The translations under genes and the position numbers were made by a program. The notes beneath the pieces were generated by a model that was not told where the DNA came from, searched no databases, and was given only the letters and a program-made list of their open reading frames with translations. DNA of 46,939 bases, taken from assembly GCA_011772205.1 (NCBI GenBank), contig WVZY01000020.1:94441-141379 (forward strand), given 5' to 3'. This DNA comes from Candidatus Latescibacterota bacterium (GTDB lineage Bacteria > Krumholzibacteriota > Krumholzibacteriia > WVZY01). This document shows, piece by piece, positions 1-8,482 of the stretch. Position 1 is the stretch's first letter. Every line of letters starts with the position of its first letter.

Positions 1-248
1 ATATCTCCGCCAACGTCATCCACACCGAACCGGAATATAAACGCCTCGTCTAGAAGAATCTCATAATGGAAGTAATCCATTCCCTCATAGGTTCTCTTGA
101 GGTAAGGGAAGACGTCTTCCTTCTCTCTTAAGTCCGGCCATGGATTTGGATCGGGGGGTTTAAACGGCCTGTCTCTATCGTTGCAGGATCCAAACAGCAG
201 GATACAAGAGAACACCGCAGCGAAAAAAAAAGTGCCGCGCGCGTTCAT
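1..248 (-). CDS. Putative lipoprotein, paralogue of the next gene (3' end cut by window edge)
   Basis: This minus-strand frame opens with ATG at 246-248 and reads off the left edge, so only about 82 N-terminal residues are seen. A short basic start is followed by a hydrophobic stretch and the lipobox LFGSC, so it should be lipidated and carried to the outer or inner membrane. Positions 1-115 are identical to 637-751 in the neighbouring gene, covering the segment from DVFPYLKRTY to FRFGVDDVGGD. The two genes are therefore recent tandem copies, or were made alike by gene conversion. The signal peptide and the residues just after it differ between the copies. Function is unknown; the family resembles small NTF2-like secreted domains only in general shape. 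Confidence 0.7.
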   Translation of the reverse strand, partial: MNARGTFFFAAVFSCILLFGSCNDRDRPFKPPDPNPWPDLREKEDVFPYLKRTYEGMDYFHYEILLDEAFIFRFGVDDVGGD

Positions 249-320
249 GGGAGGAATCTCTCTGAAAACTCTAAAACTTCGCTATGCGAATCCCTTACTG
301 GCTGAAGGAATCCCCTATTA

Positions 321-887
321 CTAGATGTCATCGTTCCACTGAACGATCCGCCAGATTTCCTCGTTGTCATCGTAACGGACAATGAAGAGCGCTCTCAAAT
401 CCAAACCCTGAAGTGTATAGTCCTTGGTCGTCGTGACGATCAATGTGTATTCAACTGTTCTCTGGTACCAGATCTCACCTTCATAGGGCGGCTCGGTTTT
501 CGGCACCTCGATCCAGGGGCCTTCGGGAGTCAGGATTAGGGTGAAATTGGTGATCGCACCATATTCCGGGACAGAGAAACCTGTTAACATGTTCTTCGTC
601 GAGGCTAAGTCCTTTGTCCTGTCCCATGATTCGGGTATATCTCCGCCAACGTCATCCACACCGAACCGGAATATAAACGCCTCGTCTAGAAGAATCTCAT
701 AATGGAAGTAATCCATTCCCTCATAGGTTCTCTTGAGGTAAGGGAAGACGTTGTCCTTCTCTTTTAGACTCGGCCACGGGGTATCCGGAGGAGGCGGGCC
801 TCCCTTCTCTCTCGGATCCAGAATACAGCCGGAGAATACTGGAACCAATAGAAGTAGAAATGCGATGATTGCGACGTACGTTCTCAT
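321..887 (-). CDS. Putative lipoprotein of unknown function (tandem paralogue 2)
   Basis: The protein is 188 residues from the ATG at 885-887. That start is preferred over an upstream in-frame start (953) because it puts MRTYVAIIAF at the beginning of a proper signal peptide ending in the lipobox VFSGC. The mature part is acidic and aromatic-rich and ends in a W-x-I-V-x-W-N-D pattern. The third lipoprotein, at 1039-1656, ends its domain with a similar W-E-L-I-R-W-E-D pattern. This suggests one shared small alpha/beta (possibly NTF2-like) fold, which is inference. It lies downstream of the 1039-1656 lipoprotein and a large outer-membrane barrel on the same strand, so an envelope role is likely. 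No known family was recognised. Confidence 0.75.
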   Translation of the reverse strand: MRTYVAIIAFLLLLVPVFSGCILDPREKGGPPPPDTPWPSLKEKDNVFPYLKRTYEGMDYFHYEILLDEAFIFRFGVDDVGGDIPESWDRTKDLASTKNMLTGFSVPEYGAITNFTLILTPEGPWIEVPKTEPPYEGEIWYQRTVEYTLIVTTTKDYTLQGLDLRALFIVRYDDNEEIWRIVQWNDDI

Positions 888-1038
888 GGCCAAACAGCTT
901 CCTTTCTCAAACCTCTGAACCTGAGGCTGCGGGGATATGATATCACCTCTCACTCAAAAAGTCAAGCACAAACATCTTTTATCTTGTTTTTTCACAATAA
1001 GTTAAGTTGCAAAAGGCCTCGGCGTTTCTCATACTATC

Positions 1039-1656
1039 CTATAAATCTCTGAGCTCGCCCCGAAGACGCCCCCATGTCGGATCGGGTGGGGAAGCCTCGA
1101 TATCCTCCCATCTGATGAGCTCCCAACCTCTCCCGCCTCGCCTGAAGTCAAAGCGTGATTTGCCCCTGTACGTTATGGTGGCGGGAGGGACGGAAATAAA
1201 GATTACTTCCAGGACATACGTTGCATCGAATTGTGAAAAATCTCCTTGGCCGGTAACCTCCGTGACAACGGGAAATTCCACTTCGATCTTGGAGGCTTGC
1301 CCCACGAGCTTTTGGACCACGGCCACTTCCACTTCCCGGGTCCAGCCTTCATACACTTCCTGACCCAATTCCGTCCTATCTCCTGAGAGAGCGATAAATG
1401 TGAACTGATCGCCCAGGCTTCTCTCGTAATTGGCGCCCGTGAGTTCTTCGAGACCGGACTCGAGGTTCGTAAACACCTTGGTTGGAAGATCGGGGACCAC
1501 CCAGCTGGATCCCTGGCCCGGCGGTTCCGCCTCCCTCGGCTCGAACAGGCACCCTGGGGTGAACAGAACCGCAACGAAGCAAATTCGGAGCCACATGGTA
1601 AAAGCAGAAGAACGACACTTATGCACAATACCTGCTTGCATCACTCGCGTTCCCAT
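1039..1656 (-). CDS. Putative lipoprotein of unknown function (tandem paralogue 3, diverged)
   Basis: The protein is 205 residues with the lipobox LFTPGC near residue 35. The start at 1656 is supported by a GGAG six bases upstream, close to the TGA of the preceding barrel gene, so the two are probably translated from one message. A start at 1596 (MWLRICFVAV) would give a more usual signal-peptide length but lacks a visible ribosome binding site. The mature domain is a single compact unit of about 150 residues whose end resembles the paralogue at 321-887. Membrane anchoring is supported by sequence; the function is unknown. Being directly after an outer-membrane barrel gene hints at a shared envelope complex. 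Confidence 0.72.
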   Translation of the reverse strand: MGTRVMQAGIVHKCRSSAFTMWLRICFVAVLFTPGCLFEPREAEPPGQGSSWVVPDLPTKVFTNLESGLEELTGANYERSLGDQFTFIALSGDRTELGQEVYEGWTREVEVAVVQKLVGQASKIEVEFPVVTEVTGQGDFSQFDATYVLEVIFISVPPATITYRGKSRFDFRRGGRGWELIRWEDIEASPPDPTWGRLRGELRDL

Positions 1657-1677
1657 TCGACGCTCCGTTACTCCTCA

Positions 1678-3621
1678 TCAAAAGGCATAATTGATCCGCG
1701 ACCACATTTCCCAGAAGTCGTTCTGGGCCTCGGTATTGAAGCGGCCGAAACGGTTTGCCTTCAATAGAGCAAAGTCGACCGACCTGCCATTGCCCAAGTT
1801 ATAGGTCCCTTCCAGCCCCCCTTTGATCCCTCCATCGGTAAATTCCGTTTCCCTTCCAGTTGCCACGGTTCGGTCCACCCTGCGGCTGTAGTCGTGCTCA
1901 CCGATAACAGAGAGATGGTCATTGACCCTGTATTTGAACTTGATCCGGGTCGCATCCTTCCGGTCTTCTGAATCGATGGACAGCAACCGCTCGGCTCCCG
2001 GACCCTCACGGAGATAGCTCCCTCCGTCATGGAGATGGAGGGCATAAAAAAACTCGACATCGAGCGCATCCAATAGCCTCGCCTGTACCGTATTGGAAAA
2101 CCGGATGTTTCTATCGAGGAAGTTCTGGTCTTCCGTAAAATCGAAGTCCGTGAACTCGATGTTCAGATTATACTCCTGCCGGATTTGAATCCTATCGTTC
2201 AGCCTGTATGTGATGTTCGGGCGCAGATCATACGCTATCTCCCTCCGATTACTGCTGGACAGATTCCCATTGATATTGACGTAGTCTATGCTCGTGATGG
2301 CAACCCCGATGGTCGCATCGATCTTGGAGAACGGCTTCGAGGAAATAGTGAGTCTCAGGTCCTGGTTTAGCTGGTCCTTGTCCTTCGGATTGTTTTCGAA
2401 ATCCAGAAAGAACAACTGGCCCAGCGAAGTGCCTGCCTGCAAAAAGAACGATAATGTAGGGGTGAAGGAATGCCGTAAGCTGGCTTGAAAACTTTGCTGC
2501 AGTTCATCGAAGCTGCTCACTATCTCCGGCCCCAAGTGGAGGATTTCCTTTCTCGCCAGCATGACATTTGCCGTGGTATTTTGAGCAATGGTATATGATA
2601 ATGCGCCTTCCAGAATGTCGCTGACCGTCTCACTGGCGCGCCGCTTCTCCACGGCGAAAGCCCTGCTATCCTCGCTGTGCCTCGCGCTTATTTGCAGCTT
2701 CAGGCTGCTAAAAGGCTTTGCTTCTGCCTTTACTCCAAGGACTCTGCTTCGCCGGATTTCCCTTTCACGATTCAGCTCATCCGGATCGAGATCCTCCTGA
2801 AGGAACGTACCACGGGGAAGGTCCATTCTATCCAGGGAGCTGTTGAACCGGATATACTCAAACGCCACAGTTGAACTGTCCGTTACCTGAAGAGACACAT
2901 TAGAGGTGAGGCTGTCCTCCGACAGCCCCAGTCCTTTGAATTCGAAAGAACCTGCTTCCGCTCTGCCTTCGCCCTTTTTTACAAAACCCCGCGTTGTGGC
3001 CGAGATGCGATCTTCGAAGAACTTATAATTGAGTCCAGCGCCGATTGCGCCTTCCAGGGATTTATCCACCTTGAAATCTCTTTCCTCGTTGGCGGCGCGG
3101 ACATTTGTCCAACTGCTGAGTTTGATGCCCTCCGCAACAGCGTTGTTATACTCCGCCCTCATCGTGGCCTGGCGCGTGTTCTGTATGAAATCCTGCAGGG
3201 CCCCGGTAAAACTGACGATCCGGTTGTTAATACGGCTCTCGGAGAGAGATCCAGAAATGAACAGCTGAGGATTCACCATCATCATCACATTGTGTGAAAG
3301 TTTTTTGTTGTTGTCTTCTCTGTCCTGATCCCGATAGCGCTTCTCGAGCACTTGTATCAGCGTGTTCATTTTGAGTCCGTTCGTAAAGTCGAGGAGATTC
3401 GTAAACCTATTGTCCATCGCAACGCTACTGGCATCCCCCTTGATTTCATTCGCATAAGCAGGGGTAATCTTTTGAAACAGGCCGGCTTTTTCAGCTAAGG
3501 AATCTGCGGGTTCGCCCTCTCCCCAAGCTGTCGCTACTCTGGTTAGGGGGAGAACAACCATAAGTGACCATACGATGTTTCTCCGAAACATCGCCGACAT
3601 GCGCTGGGGAGAGGGTTCCAC
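1678..3621 (-). CDS. Large outer-membrane beta-barrel protein (putative)
   Basis: The protein is 647 residues, with a hydrophobic signal segment near residues 14-33 (IVWSLMVVLPLTRVATAWG). A long run of alternating polar and hydrophobic strands follows, and the C-terminus ends in an aromatic residue (RINYAF), as expected for barrels inserted by the BAM complex. No TonB box or plug domain is visible, so it is not an ordinary TonB receptor. The first codon after the rsmA stop is GTG at 3621; ATG at 3600 is an alternative start that leaves the signal peptide intact. It follows rsmA with no gap and is followed by lipoprotein genes. Transport or surface function cannot be told from sequence. Confidence 0.7.
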   Translation of the reverse strand: MEPSPQRMSAMFRRNIVWSLMVVLPLTRVATAWGEGEPADSLAEKAGLFQKITPAYANEIKGDASSVAMDNRFTNLLDFTNGLKMNTLIQVLEKRYRDQDREDNNKKLSHNVMMMVNPQLFISGSLSESRINNRIVSFTGALQDFIQNTRQATMRAEYNNAVAEGIKLSSWTNVRAANEERDFKVDKSLEGAIGAGLNYKFFEDRISATTRGFVKKGEGRAEAGSFEFKGLGLSEDSLTSNVSLQVTDSSTVAFEYIRFNSSLDRMDLPRGTFLQEDLDPDELNREREIRRSRVLGVKAEAKPFSSLKLQISARHSEDSRAFAVEKRRASETVSDILEGALSYTIAQNTTANVMLARKEILHLGPEIVSSFDELQQSFQASLRHSFTPTLSFFLQAGTSLGQLFFLDFENNPKDKDQLNQDLRLTISSKPFSKIDATIGVAITSIDYVNINGNLSSSNRREIAYDLRPNITYRLNDRIQIRQEYNLNIEFTDFDFTEDQNFLDRNIRFSNTVQARLLDALDVEFFYALHLHDGGSYLREGPGAERLLSIDSEDRKDATRIKFKYRVNDHLSVIGEHDYSRRVDRTVATGRETEFTDGGIKGGLEGTYNLGNGRSVDFALLKANRFGRFNTEAQNDFWEMWSRINYAF

Positions 3622-4485
3622 TCAGACTTTTGTAACCTCCGCAAGACTCCTTGATATTTGCAAAAACGCTAGATTGCTGAGCTCTTCCGGGCGGCGTTGG
3701 AGATTGATTCCCGTCGCCGCGTGGATTTTTTTCAAAGCCATTTCAGGGAGCTCGTATGCAGTCTTCAACGTGTTGTGTATCGTCTTCCTTCTCTGCTGGA
3801 AAAGATTCTTCACCAATCCTATGAACTGCTTCAATTCCCCGGGCTCCACCAATGGTTCGGGGAGTGGCTTGAACGACAACACAACGGACGCCACCTTCGG
3901 TCTCGGGGAGAAGGATCCCGGGGCGACCTTGAGAACCGGCTGGATGCTGTAGAAACTCTGGAGGATGACGCTGGTGATTCCGTAAACACGGCTCCCCGGC
4001 GGCGACACAATCCGATCACCGACCTCCTTTTGCAGCATTAAAAATGCCGATTCGATGATTTCGTATTCATCCACGAGAAATGAGAACAACACTTCCCTCG
4101 TAAGATTGTACGGGATATTCCCCATGAGCACGCACCGCTCGAGGTTTCTCGCTGCAAGGAGACCTGTGAGCGAGATCTTGGTGAAATCAACGTTTAATAC
4201 CTCGACTTTCGCAGCCGCCCGATCATGCCCATCCCCGTTTCCCTCGAATTGCCTGGCAAGCTCCTCGCACAGCGTCCTGTCTACCTCGAGTGCGATGATC
4301 CTGGCATCCCTTTCAGAAAGGGGTTTCGTGAGAATGCCTTTTCCCGCGCCGAGCTCCACGACAGTATCTTCCTGCCCAACGCCCGAGGCGTCCACGATCT
4401 TGGCCGCAATGGCAGGATCGTAGAGGAAGTGCTGTCCGAAGCGCTTCTTAGGACGAAAGTCCTTGCGTTTCAATAGGATATACAA
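3622..4485 (-). CDS. rsmA: 16S rRNA adenine(1518/1519)-N6-dimethyltransferase RsmA (KsgA)
   Basis: This enzyme dimethylates two adjacent adenines in the 3' terminal hairpin of 16S rRNA using S-adenosylmethionine, late in small-subunit assembly. The 287-residue length is normal. The N-terminus has the family pattern RPKKRFGQHFL. The SAM-binding motif ELGAGKG is near residues 44-50, an acidic ribose-binding position lies in IALEVD, and the catalytic motif is NIPYN at residues 123-127. The C-terminal helical part contains FQQRRKT, also typical. In enterobacteria rsmA lies next to surA and pdxA; here those genes are 14 kb away. It is divergent from dinB across a 166-bp gap and runs directly into the barrel gene. 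Confidence 0.95.
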   Translation of the reverse strand: MYILLKRKDFRPKKRFGQHFLYDPAIAAKIVDASGVGQEDTVVELGAGKGILTKPLSERDARIIALEVDRTLCEELARQFEGNGDGHDRAAAKVEVLNVDFTKISLTGLLAARNLERCVLMGNIPYNLTREVLFSFLVDEYEIIESAFLMLQKEVGDRIVSPPGSRVYGITSVILQSFYSIQPVLKVAPGSFSPRPKVASVVLSFKPLPEPLVEPGELKQFIGLVKNLFQQRRKTIHNTLKTAYELPEMALKKIHAATGINLQRRPEELSNLAFLQISRSLAEVTKV

Positions 4486-4651
4486 TCCCCGCCTAAAAAA
4501 GCTATAGAGATTTTAGGAATTTAGAAGTGTTCAATGCAGAATTCGTAGCAGTTAGCTAGGTGGGAACCTCCTGCTGTATTGCGCCCATATTATAGGGCAG
4601 ATGAGCGTTGAAGTCAAGTGGTTCCGCCCGTATAGTAGGCATTATTCTGGC

Positions 4652-5842
4652 ATGTCAGAGCGCACTATTTTGCATGTGGATATGGACGCTTTCTTCGCCT
4701 CCGTCGAGGTTCTGGACCAGCCGGAGCTCCGGGGAAAGCCTGTCATCGTCGGCGGCACGCCCGAAGAGCGTGGTGTGGTCGCCGCGGCGTCCTATGAGGC
4801 CAGGAAATACGGCATCCACAGCGCAATGAGCGCCTACCGCGCCAAGAAGCTCTGCCCGCACGCCATCTTCATCAGACCACGCAGAGATCGTTACGTTGAG
4901 ATCTCGGACAGAATCTTCGACATTTTCTATGCTTATACACCCCTCGTAGAACCAATCTCGATCGACGAAGCGTTTTTGGATGTCACCGGAAGCCGGGGCC
5001 TGTTCGGGGAAGCGGCGGAGATAGGTCGAACGATCAAGCGCAGAATCCGTGAGGAAATCGGTCTTGTGGCATCGATCGGACTTGCCCCGAACAAATTTCT
5101 CGCCAAGTTGGCAAGCGATCTCGACAAGCCGGACGGTTTCAAAATCATCGAGGCCGGCGAAGCGGAAGCGCTTCTCGCCGGGCTCCCGGTGAGCCGTTTG
5201 TGGGGGGTGGGCAAGGTGACACAAAAAACACTAGCAGGGCTCGGCATCATCAAAGTGAAAGACCTGCTTGCCTATCCAAAAGACAAACTGGAATCTCATC
5301 TCGGTTCTTACACCCAAACGTTGCTCGAACTGGCCAGGGGGATCGACGACCGACCGGTTGTCACGGAAACCGAGTCCAAATCCATCGGCGCCGAGACGAC
5401 GTTTGCCAAAGATATTGCCGATGCGGAAACGCTCTGCGCAACGCTTGACCGCCTCATCGACCGTGTTGCAAAAAGCTTGAGAAAAGAAAATCTCCTCGCT
5501 CACACGGTGAATATCAAAGCCCGCTATCCCGACTTCACCACGGTAACCCGTGCAAAAACACTTCCTGCTGCCACGTGCTCGACGCGTAAAATCCAGCAGT
5601 CAGCCCGGGAGCTTTTCTTCGAGCGTCTTGGACGGAAAGGAAGAGCGCTGCGTCTTATCGGAGTATCCGTCTCCAACTTGGTCCTGCGCGGGGAAGAGTC
5701 CGACGATCTCTTTCCGGACACATCCAAGCAGCAGGCGGAACAAGTGGACCGCCTCCTCGACGAACTCCAAACGAAATATGGATCGCGAGTGATCCGGCGC
5801 GGCGCAGTTGAGCCCAAGCGGAAAAAGGACGATTCCGAATAA
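4652..5842 (+). CDS. dinB: DNA polymerase IV (Y-family translesion polymerase)
   Basis: This is a Y-family polymerase that copies past damaged bases with low fidelity. The family start pattern ILHVDMDAFFASVE carries a metal-binding aspartate, and the catalytic pair is in SIDEAFLDV (D105, E106 from this start). A helix-hairpin-helix region and the C-terminal little-finger domain follow, giving about 396 residues. The ATG at 4652 matches the family N-terminus; an upstream in-frame ATG at 4601 would add 17 atypical residues. The tail has basic residues (EPKRKKDD) and no clear beta-clamp motif was identified. I saw no convincing LexA box in the gap to rsmA, so SOS control is unproven. Confidence 0.95.
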   Translation: MSERTILHVDMDAFFASVEVLDQPELRGKPVIVGGTPEERGVVAAASYEARKYGIHSAMSAYRAKKLCPHAIFIRPRRDRYVEISDRIFDIFYAYTPLVEPISIDEAFLDVTGSRGLFGEAAEIGRTIKRRIREEIGLVASIGLAPNKFLAKLASDLDKPDGFKIIEAGEAEALLAGLPVSRLWGVGKVTQKTLAGLGIIKVKDLLAYPKDKLESHLGSYTQTLLELARGIDDRPVVTETESKSIGAETTFAKDIADAETLCATLDRLIDRVAKSLRKENLLAHTVNIKARYPDFTTVTRAKTLPAATCSTRKIQQSARELFFERLGRKGRALRLIGVSVSNLVLRGEESDDLFPDTSKQQAEQVDRLLDELQTKYGSRVIRRGAVEPKRKKDDSE

Positions 5843-5881
5843 ATCTCTGCGACCGGAGCGAGGGTTGCTGCGTGATGGGGA

Positions 5882-6008
5882 TTCCTCACCGGAGCCTGCT
5901 TCGGTCGGCTATCCGCCTCCGGCGGAGGATCCCTGTTGCGGAAGGCTCTGTGGGGGTTCCTCACCACGCTCCCGCTTCGGTCGGCTATCCGCCTCCGGCG
6001 GAGGATCC
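5882..6008. repeat. Tandem partial copies of a GC-rich repeat core
   Basis: A roughly 51-base unit at 5882-5932 is repeated at 5957-6008. Both share TTCCTCACC, a short variable stretch and the stretch CGGTCGGCTATCCGCC, then CTCCGGCGGAGGATCC. The second copy lies inside the longer palindromic element at 5940-6052; the first looks like a truncated neighbour. The unit contains the self-complementary core CCTCCGGCGGAGG, which can form a strong hairpin. It lies in the gap between dinB and the thioredoxin-TPR gene. Confidence 0.8.
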
Positions 6009-6052
6009 TCGCTCGCTCCGCGCAATGGTTCGTCACCCCCGCAAAGCCTTCC
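5940..6052. repeat. Short palindromic mobile-like element, copy A
   Basis: The element is about 113 bases long. It begins GGAAGGCTCTGTGGGGG and ends with the imperfect inverse CCCCCGCAAAGCCTTCC, so its ends are inverted repeats. It has a close relative of 114 bases at 42028-42141 in opposite orientation, sharing the core GGAGGATCCTCGCTCGCTCC and GGTTCCTCACCACGCTCC. No open reading frame of its own is credible. Terminal inverted repeats, near-equal length and intergenic position fit a miniature inverted-repeat element or a REP-like unit; no target-site duplication was established. Confidence 0.75.
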
Positions 6053-6276
6053 TCTTGCATCCGCGTAACGGTTCGTCACCCGCATCACGCAGTACTCTTG
6101 ATCGCGCCACGCATGTGCTTTCGACGGTCGCTCTGAAAAGTTGAAGTGTACATCTCGCTCTCATTATATTAGGATGGCAAACTGATACGAGCTGACATTC
6201 GCCCATTTGACCGTCGCTCAGCATGGATCGCCGGACCCTCTCTCCCGGCGCTCTCGAATACCCGGAGGTTTTCATC

Positions 6277-7362
6277 ATGGTCCGTCTTGCGAAGCTATTC
6301 GCTGTTGCCGTATTCACCGTCGGTCTAATCGCGTCGCCTATATATGCCGACGTCCAGTGGAACACACAATCATTCGCCGAGATCGTCGAAAGGGCCCAGA
6401 AAGAAGACAAACACGTTTTCATAGATTTCTACGCCGTCTGGTGTGGCCCGTGCAAGAGGCTCGAAAAAGTCACTTACAAAGATCCAAAAGTCATCGATTA
6501 CCTCAACAGTATCATCCCTGTGAAATACGACGCGGAAAAAGGCGATGGCAAAATACTCGCCGAGAAATTCCGGGTAAAAGCTTATCCGACCCTCGTGCTA
6601 TTGACCCCTGACGGCAAAGAGATCGACCGGCACTTGGGTTTTCTCGATCCCGATAAATTTCTCCTGAAAATGCAGGATTACCAAAAGGGTATCGGTACTA
6701 TCCAATATTACAAGGCGGAGCTGGAAAAGAACTCCGACGATCTCGAGCTTCTCCACACCCTTGGAATGAAATGTGCCGACGCGCTGCTCGCCGAGGAAGC
6801 AAAGGAATACCTGGGCAAAATCATCAAAATGGACCCCGCCAATGAACAAGGGTACACCGATCAAGCACTTTTCGCTCTCGGCGAGACGTTCTATTCGACC
6901 GATGCTTATGAAGAGGCAAAAAGTTATTTCGACCAATTGCTGGAGAAATTCCCCGAAAGCAAATCATTTGACTATGCGCTCGTCATGCTCGCGAGAACCC
7001 ACCACAAAATGGGGGACGAAAAGCAGTGCCTGGACACATACATGCAGTACGTCAATCGGCACCCCGATGATCCCAAAGCGATGAACTCTTTCGCTTGGTT
7101 CTGCGCGAGCCGCAAGATCGGTTTGGACATTGCGCCGCCGATCGCGAAGAAAGCTGTGAAGCTATCCAACGAGTCCCCCGGAATACTCGACACACTGGCT
7201 GAGATCTACTACGCGATGGGTGATTATGAGAAGGCCGTTGAGATCGAGGAAAAAGCCGCTGCAAAAGAGCCGGAAGACGTTTATTACAAGGATCAAATCA
7301 TTAAATTTCTCAAAGCCGCTTTGGAAGCGTCGAAAGAGGAGGGCAAGCACGCAGAGCGCTAG
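6277..7362 (+). CDS. Secreted thioredoxin-fold protein with TPR repeats
   Basis: The protein is 361 residues. ATG 6277 is chosen because GGAGG lies eight bases upstream and because it starts a clean signal peptide (cleavage expected near residue 24, PIYA/DVQW). The thioredoxin domain follows, with the redox motif WCGPC (C56, C59) and the cis-proline segment AYPTLV. From about residue 140 the protein is helical with TPR-like units (for example ETFYSTDAYEEAKSYF and AEIYYAMGDYEKAVE). The likely role is a periplasmic thiol-disulfide protein whose TPR part binds a partner; the partner is unknown. The gene stands alone between repeat elements. Confidence 0.85.
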   Translation: MVRLAKLFAVAVFTVGLIASPIYADVQWNTQSFAEIVERAQKEDKHVFIDFYAVWCGPCKRLEKVTYKDPKVIDYLNSIIPVKYDAEKGDGKILAEKFRVKAYPTLVLLTPDGKEIDRHLGFLDPDKFLLKMQDYQKGIGTIQYYKAELEKNSDDLELLHTLGMKCADALLAEEAKEYLGKIIKMDPANEQGYTDQALFALGETFYSTDAYEEAKSYFDQLLEKFPESKSFDYALVMLARTHHKMGDEKQCLDTYMQYVNRHPDDPKAMNSFAWFCASRKIGLDIAPPIAKKAVKLSNESPGILDTLAEIYYAMGDYEKAVEIEEKAAAKEPEDVYYKDQIIKFLKAALEASKEEGKHAER

Positions 7363-7392
7363 GGACTAACCTTGGTCCGTCAATAATGTACA

Positions 7393-7492
7393 TTAGGCGT
7401 GTCTCGTTTGCCCCGAGGCGATTTCCGCAGCGCGCTATAACTTTAGACGCGCGCGAGGGCCATGAGCCGAGGGGTGAACGAGACACGCCTAA
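7393..7492. repeat. Dispersed repeat unit flanked by a perfect 16-bp inverted repeat
   Basis: Positions 7393-7408 (TTAGGCGTGTCTCGTT) are exactly complementary to 7477-7492. Between them, 7412-7475 is a 64-base unit that recurs at 26856-26919 with 61 of 64 identical bases. The unit contains its own hairpin potential (GCGCGC on each side of an AT-rich loop). It lies in the convergent gap between the thioredoxin-TPR gene and the epimerase gene, where it could stop transcription from both sides. No coding function is supported. The rest of the 209-bp gap shows nothing recognisable. Confidence 0.8.
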
Positions 7493-7571
7493 CACTTTGG
7501 ATTACATTAATAATAAGGCACTTTACGAGATAAGTCGTACCAATATCTTGACGGATTAAGCCAGAGTGTCA

Positions 7572-8459
7572 TTACTCAACAATCGCTGGGAGCGCGTGTG
7601 TAAATGACACGGGGTGGATTCCAAATGTGCTCGTGTATGGTTCTATGTCACAGACATTGTCCTCACAAAGCATGGCAAGCTGATCCGAGGTGAGGGGGAA
7701 GGAGGGGAACCGTTCCATCAACCGCACTACAGGCCGCACTGCCCATGCCGGCACGCTGGCCGTTCTGATCCGCACTCCCAGTGCTGATGCAACAGCTTCG
7801 ATCATTTCACGGAATGTAATCTGCTCGGGTCCGCCGAGTTCGTATACCTGCGAATGCGTCTCGGGCATGGTGACCGCGTGGCACATACAGGTGCAGACGT
7901 CGGACAAGGCGATGGGTTGCATAAAGGTTTTACCTCCGCCGATTACCGGCACGTACCTTCTCCTTACAAGTTCTGTTAGCGTTTGGATAAACTCGCTTCC
8001 CTTTTCGAAAATCACCGAAGGCCTGAATATCGTCCACTGGAGCTGTGATCTCCTGACGACCTGCTCTGCTGCGTACTTTGTTCTATGATAAACAGAGCTG
8101 GCATTCTCCCCAGACCCAAGGGCGCTCATGTGAACAAAACGACCAGCTCCCATTCTTCTCGCAGCATCTGCGATGTTAAAGGTTGCTGCAACGTGGAGGT
8201 CTTCAAAGGTGATGCCCTCGAGTGGAAACTCCCGGATGATGCCCACGAGATGCACCACCGCATCCATCCCGTCGCATGCGCGGAGGCACGAATTGCTGTT
8301 CAGAATATCACCGGTAACGACGTCGTAGCCCTCGGAGCTGTTCAACTTCTTCTCGCTGCCCTCACGCACTAGGAGTCGTACATTATGTCCGATCTCCCTG
8401 AGGCACCGTCTTACAGCGCTTCCGACGTATCCGGTTCCACCGGTAATTAGTACTTTCAT
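7572..8459 (-). CDS. NAD(P)-dependent epimerase/dehydratase, complex I NDUFA9-like
   Basis: The protein is about 295 residues of the atypical short-chain dehydrogenase fold. The nucleotide-binding motif GGTGYVG is at the N-terminus, the middle contains VVHLVGI, and the catalytic pair appears as YHRTK. The C-terminal half lacks sugar-nucleotide epimerase hallmarks and looks like the NDUFA9/ubiquinone-biosynthesis subgroup (RPSVIFEKG, GGGKTFMQPI). The substrate cannot be assigned. ATG 8459 is taken as start; a GTG at 8465 is in frame. It is the last gene of the leftward holB-ricT-metG-tatD block, following the zinc-ribbon gene after a 23-bp gap. Confidence 0.82.
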   Translation of the reverse strand: MKVLITGGTGYVGSAVRRCLREIGHNVRLLVREGSEKKLNSSEGYDVVTGDILNSNSCLRACDGMDAVVHLVGIIREFPLEGITFEDLHVAATFNIADAARRMGAGRFVHMSALGSGENASSVYHRTKYAAEQVVRRSQLQWTIFRPSVIFEKGSEFIQTLTELVRRRYVPVIGGGKTFMQPIALSDVCTCMCHAVTMPETHSQVYELGGPEQITFREMIEAVASALGVRIRTASVPAWAVRPVVRLMERFPSFPLTSDQLAMLCEDNVCDIEPYTSTFGIHPVSFTHALPAIVE

Positions 8460-8482
8460 GGCCACCTTTCAGGAGCGCTTAT

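Noticed and set aside
4486-4651. LexA box upstream of dinB
   Set aside because: No sequence fitting either the proteobacterial or the Gram-positive-type LexA consensus could be seen.
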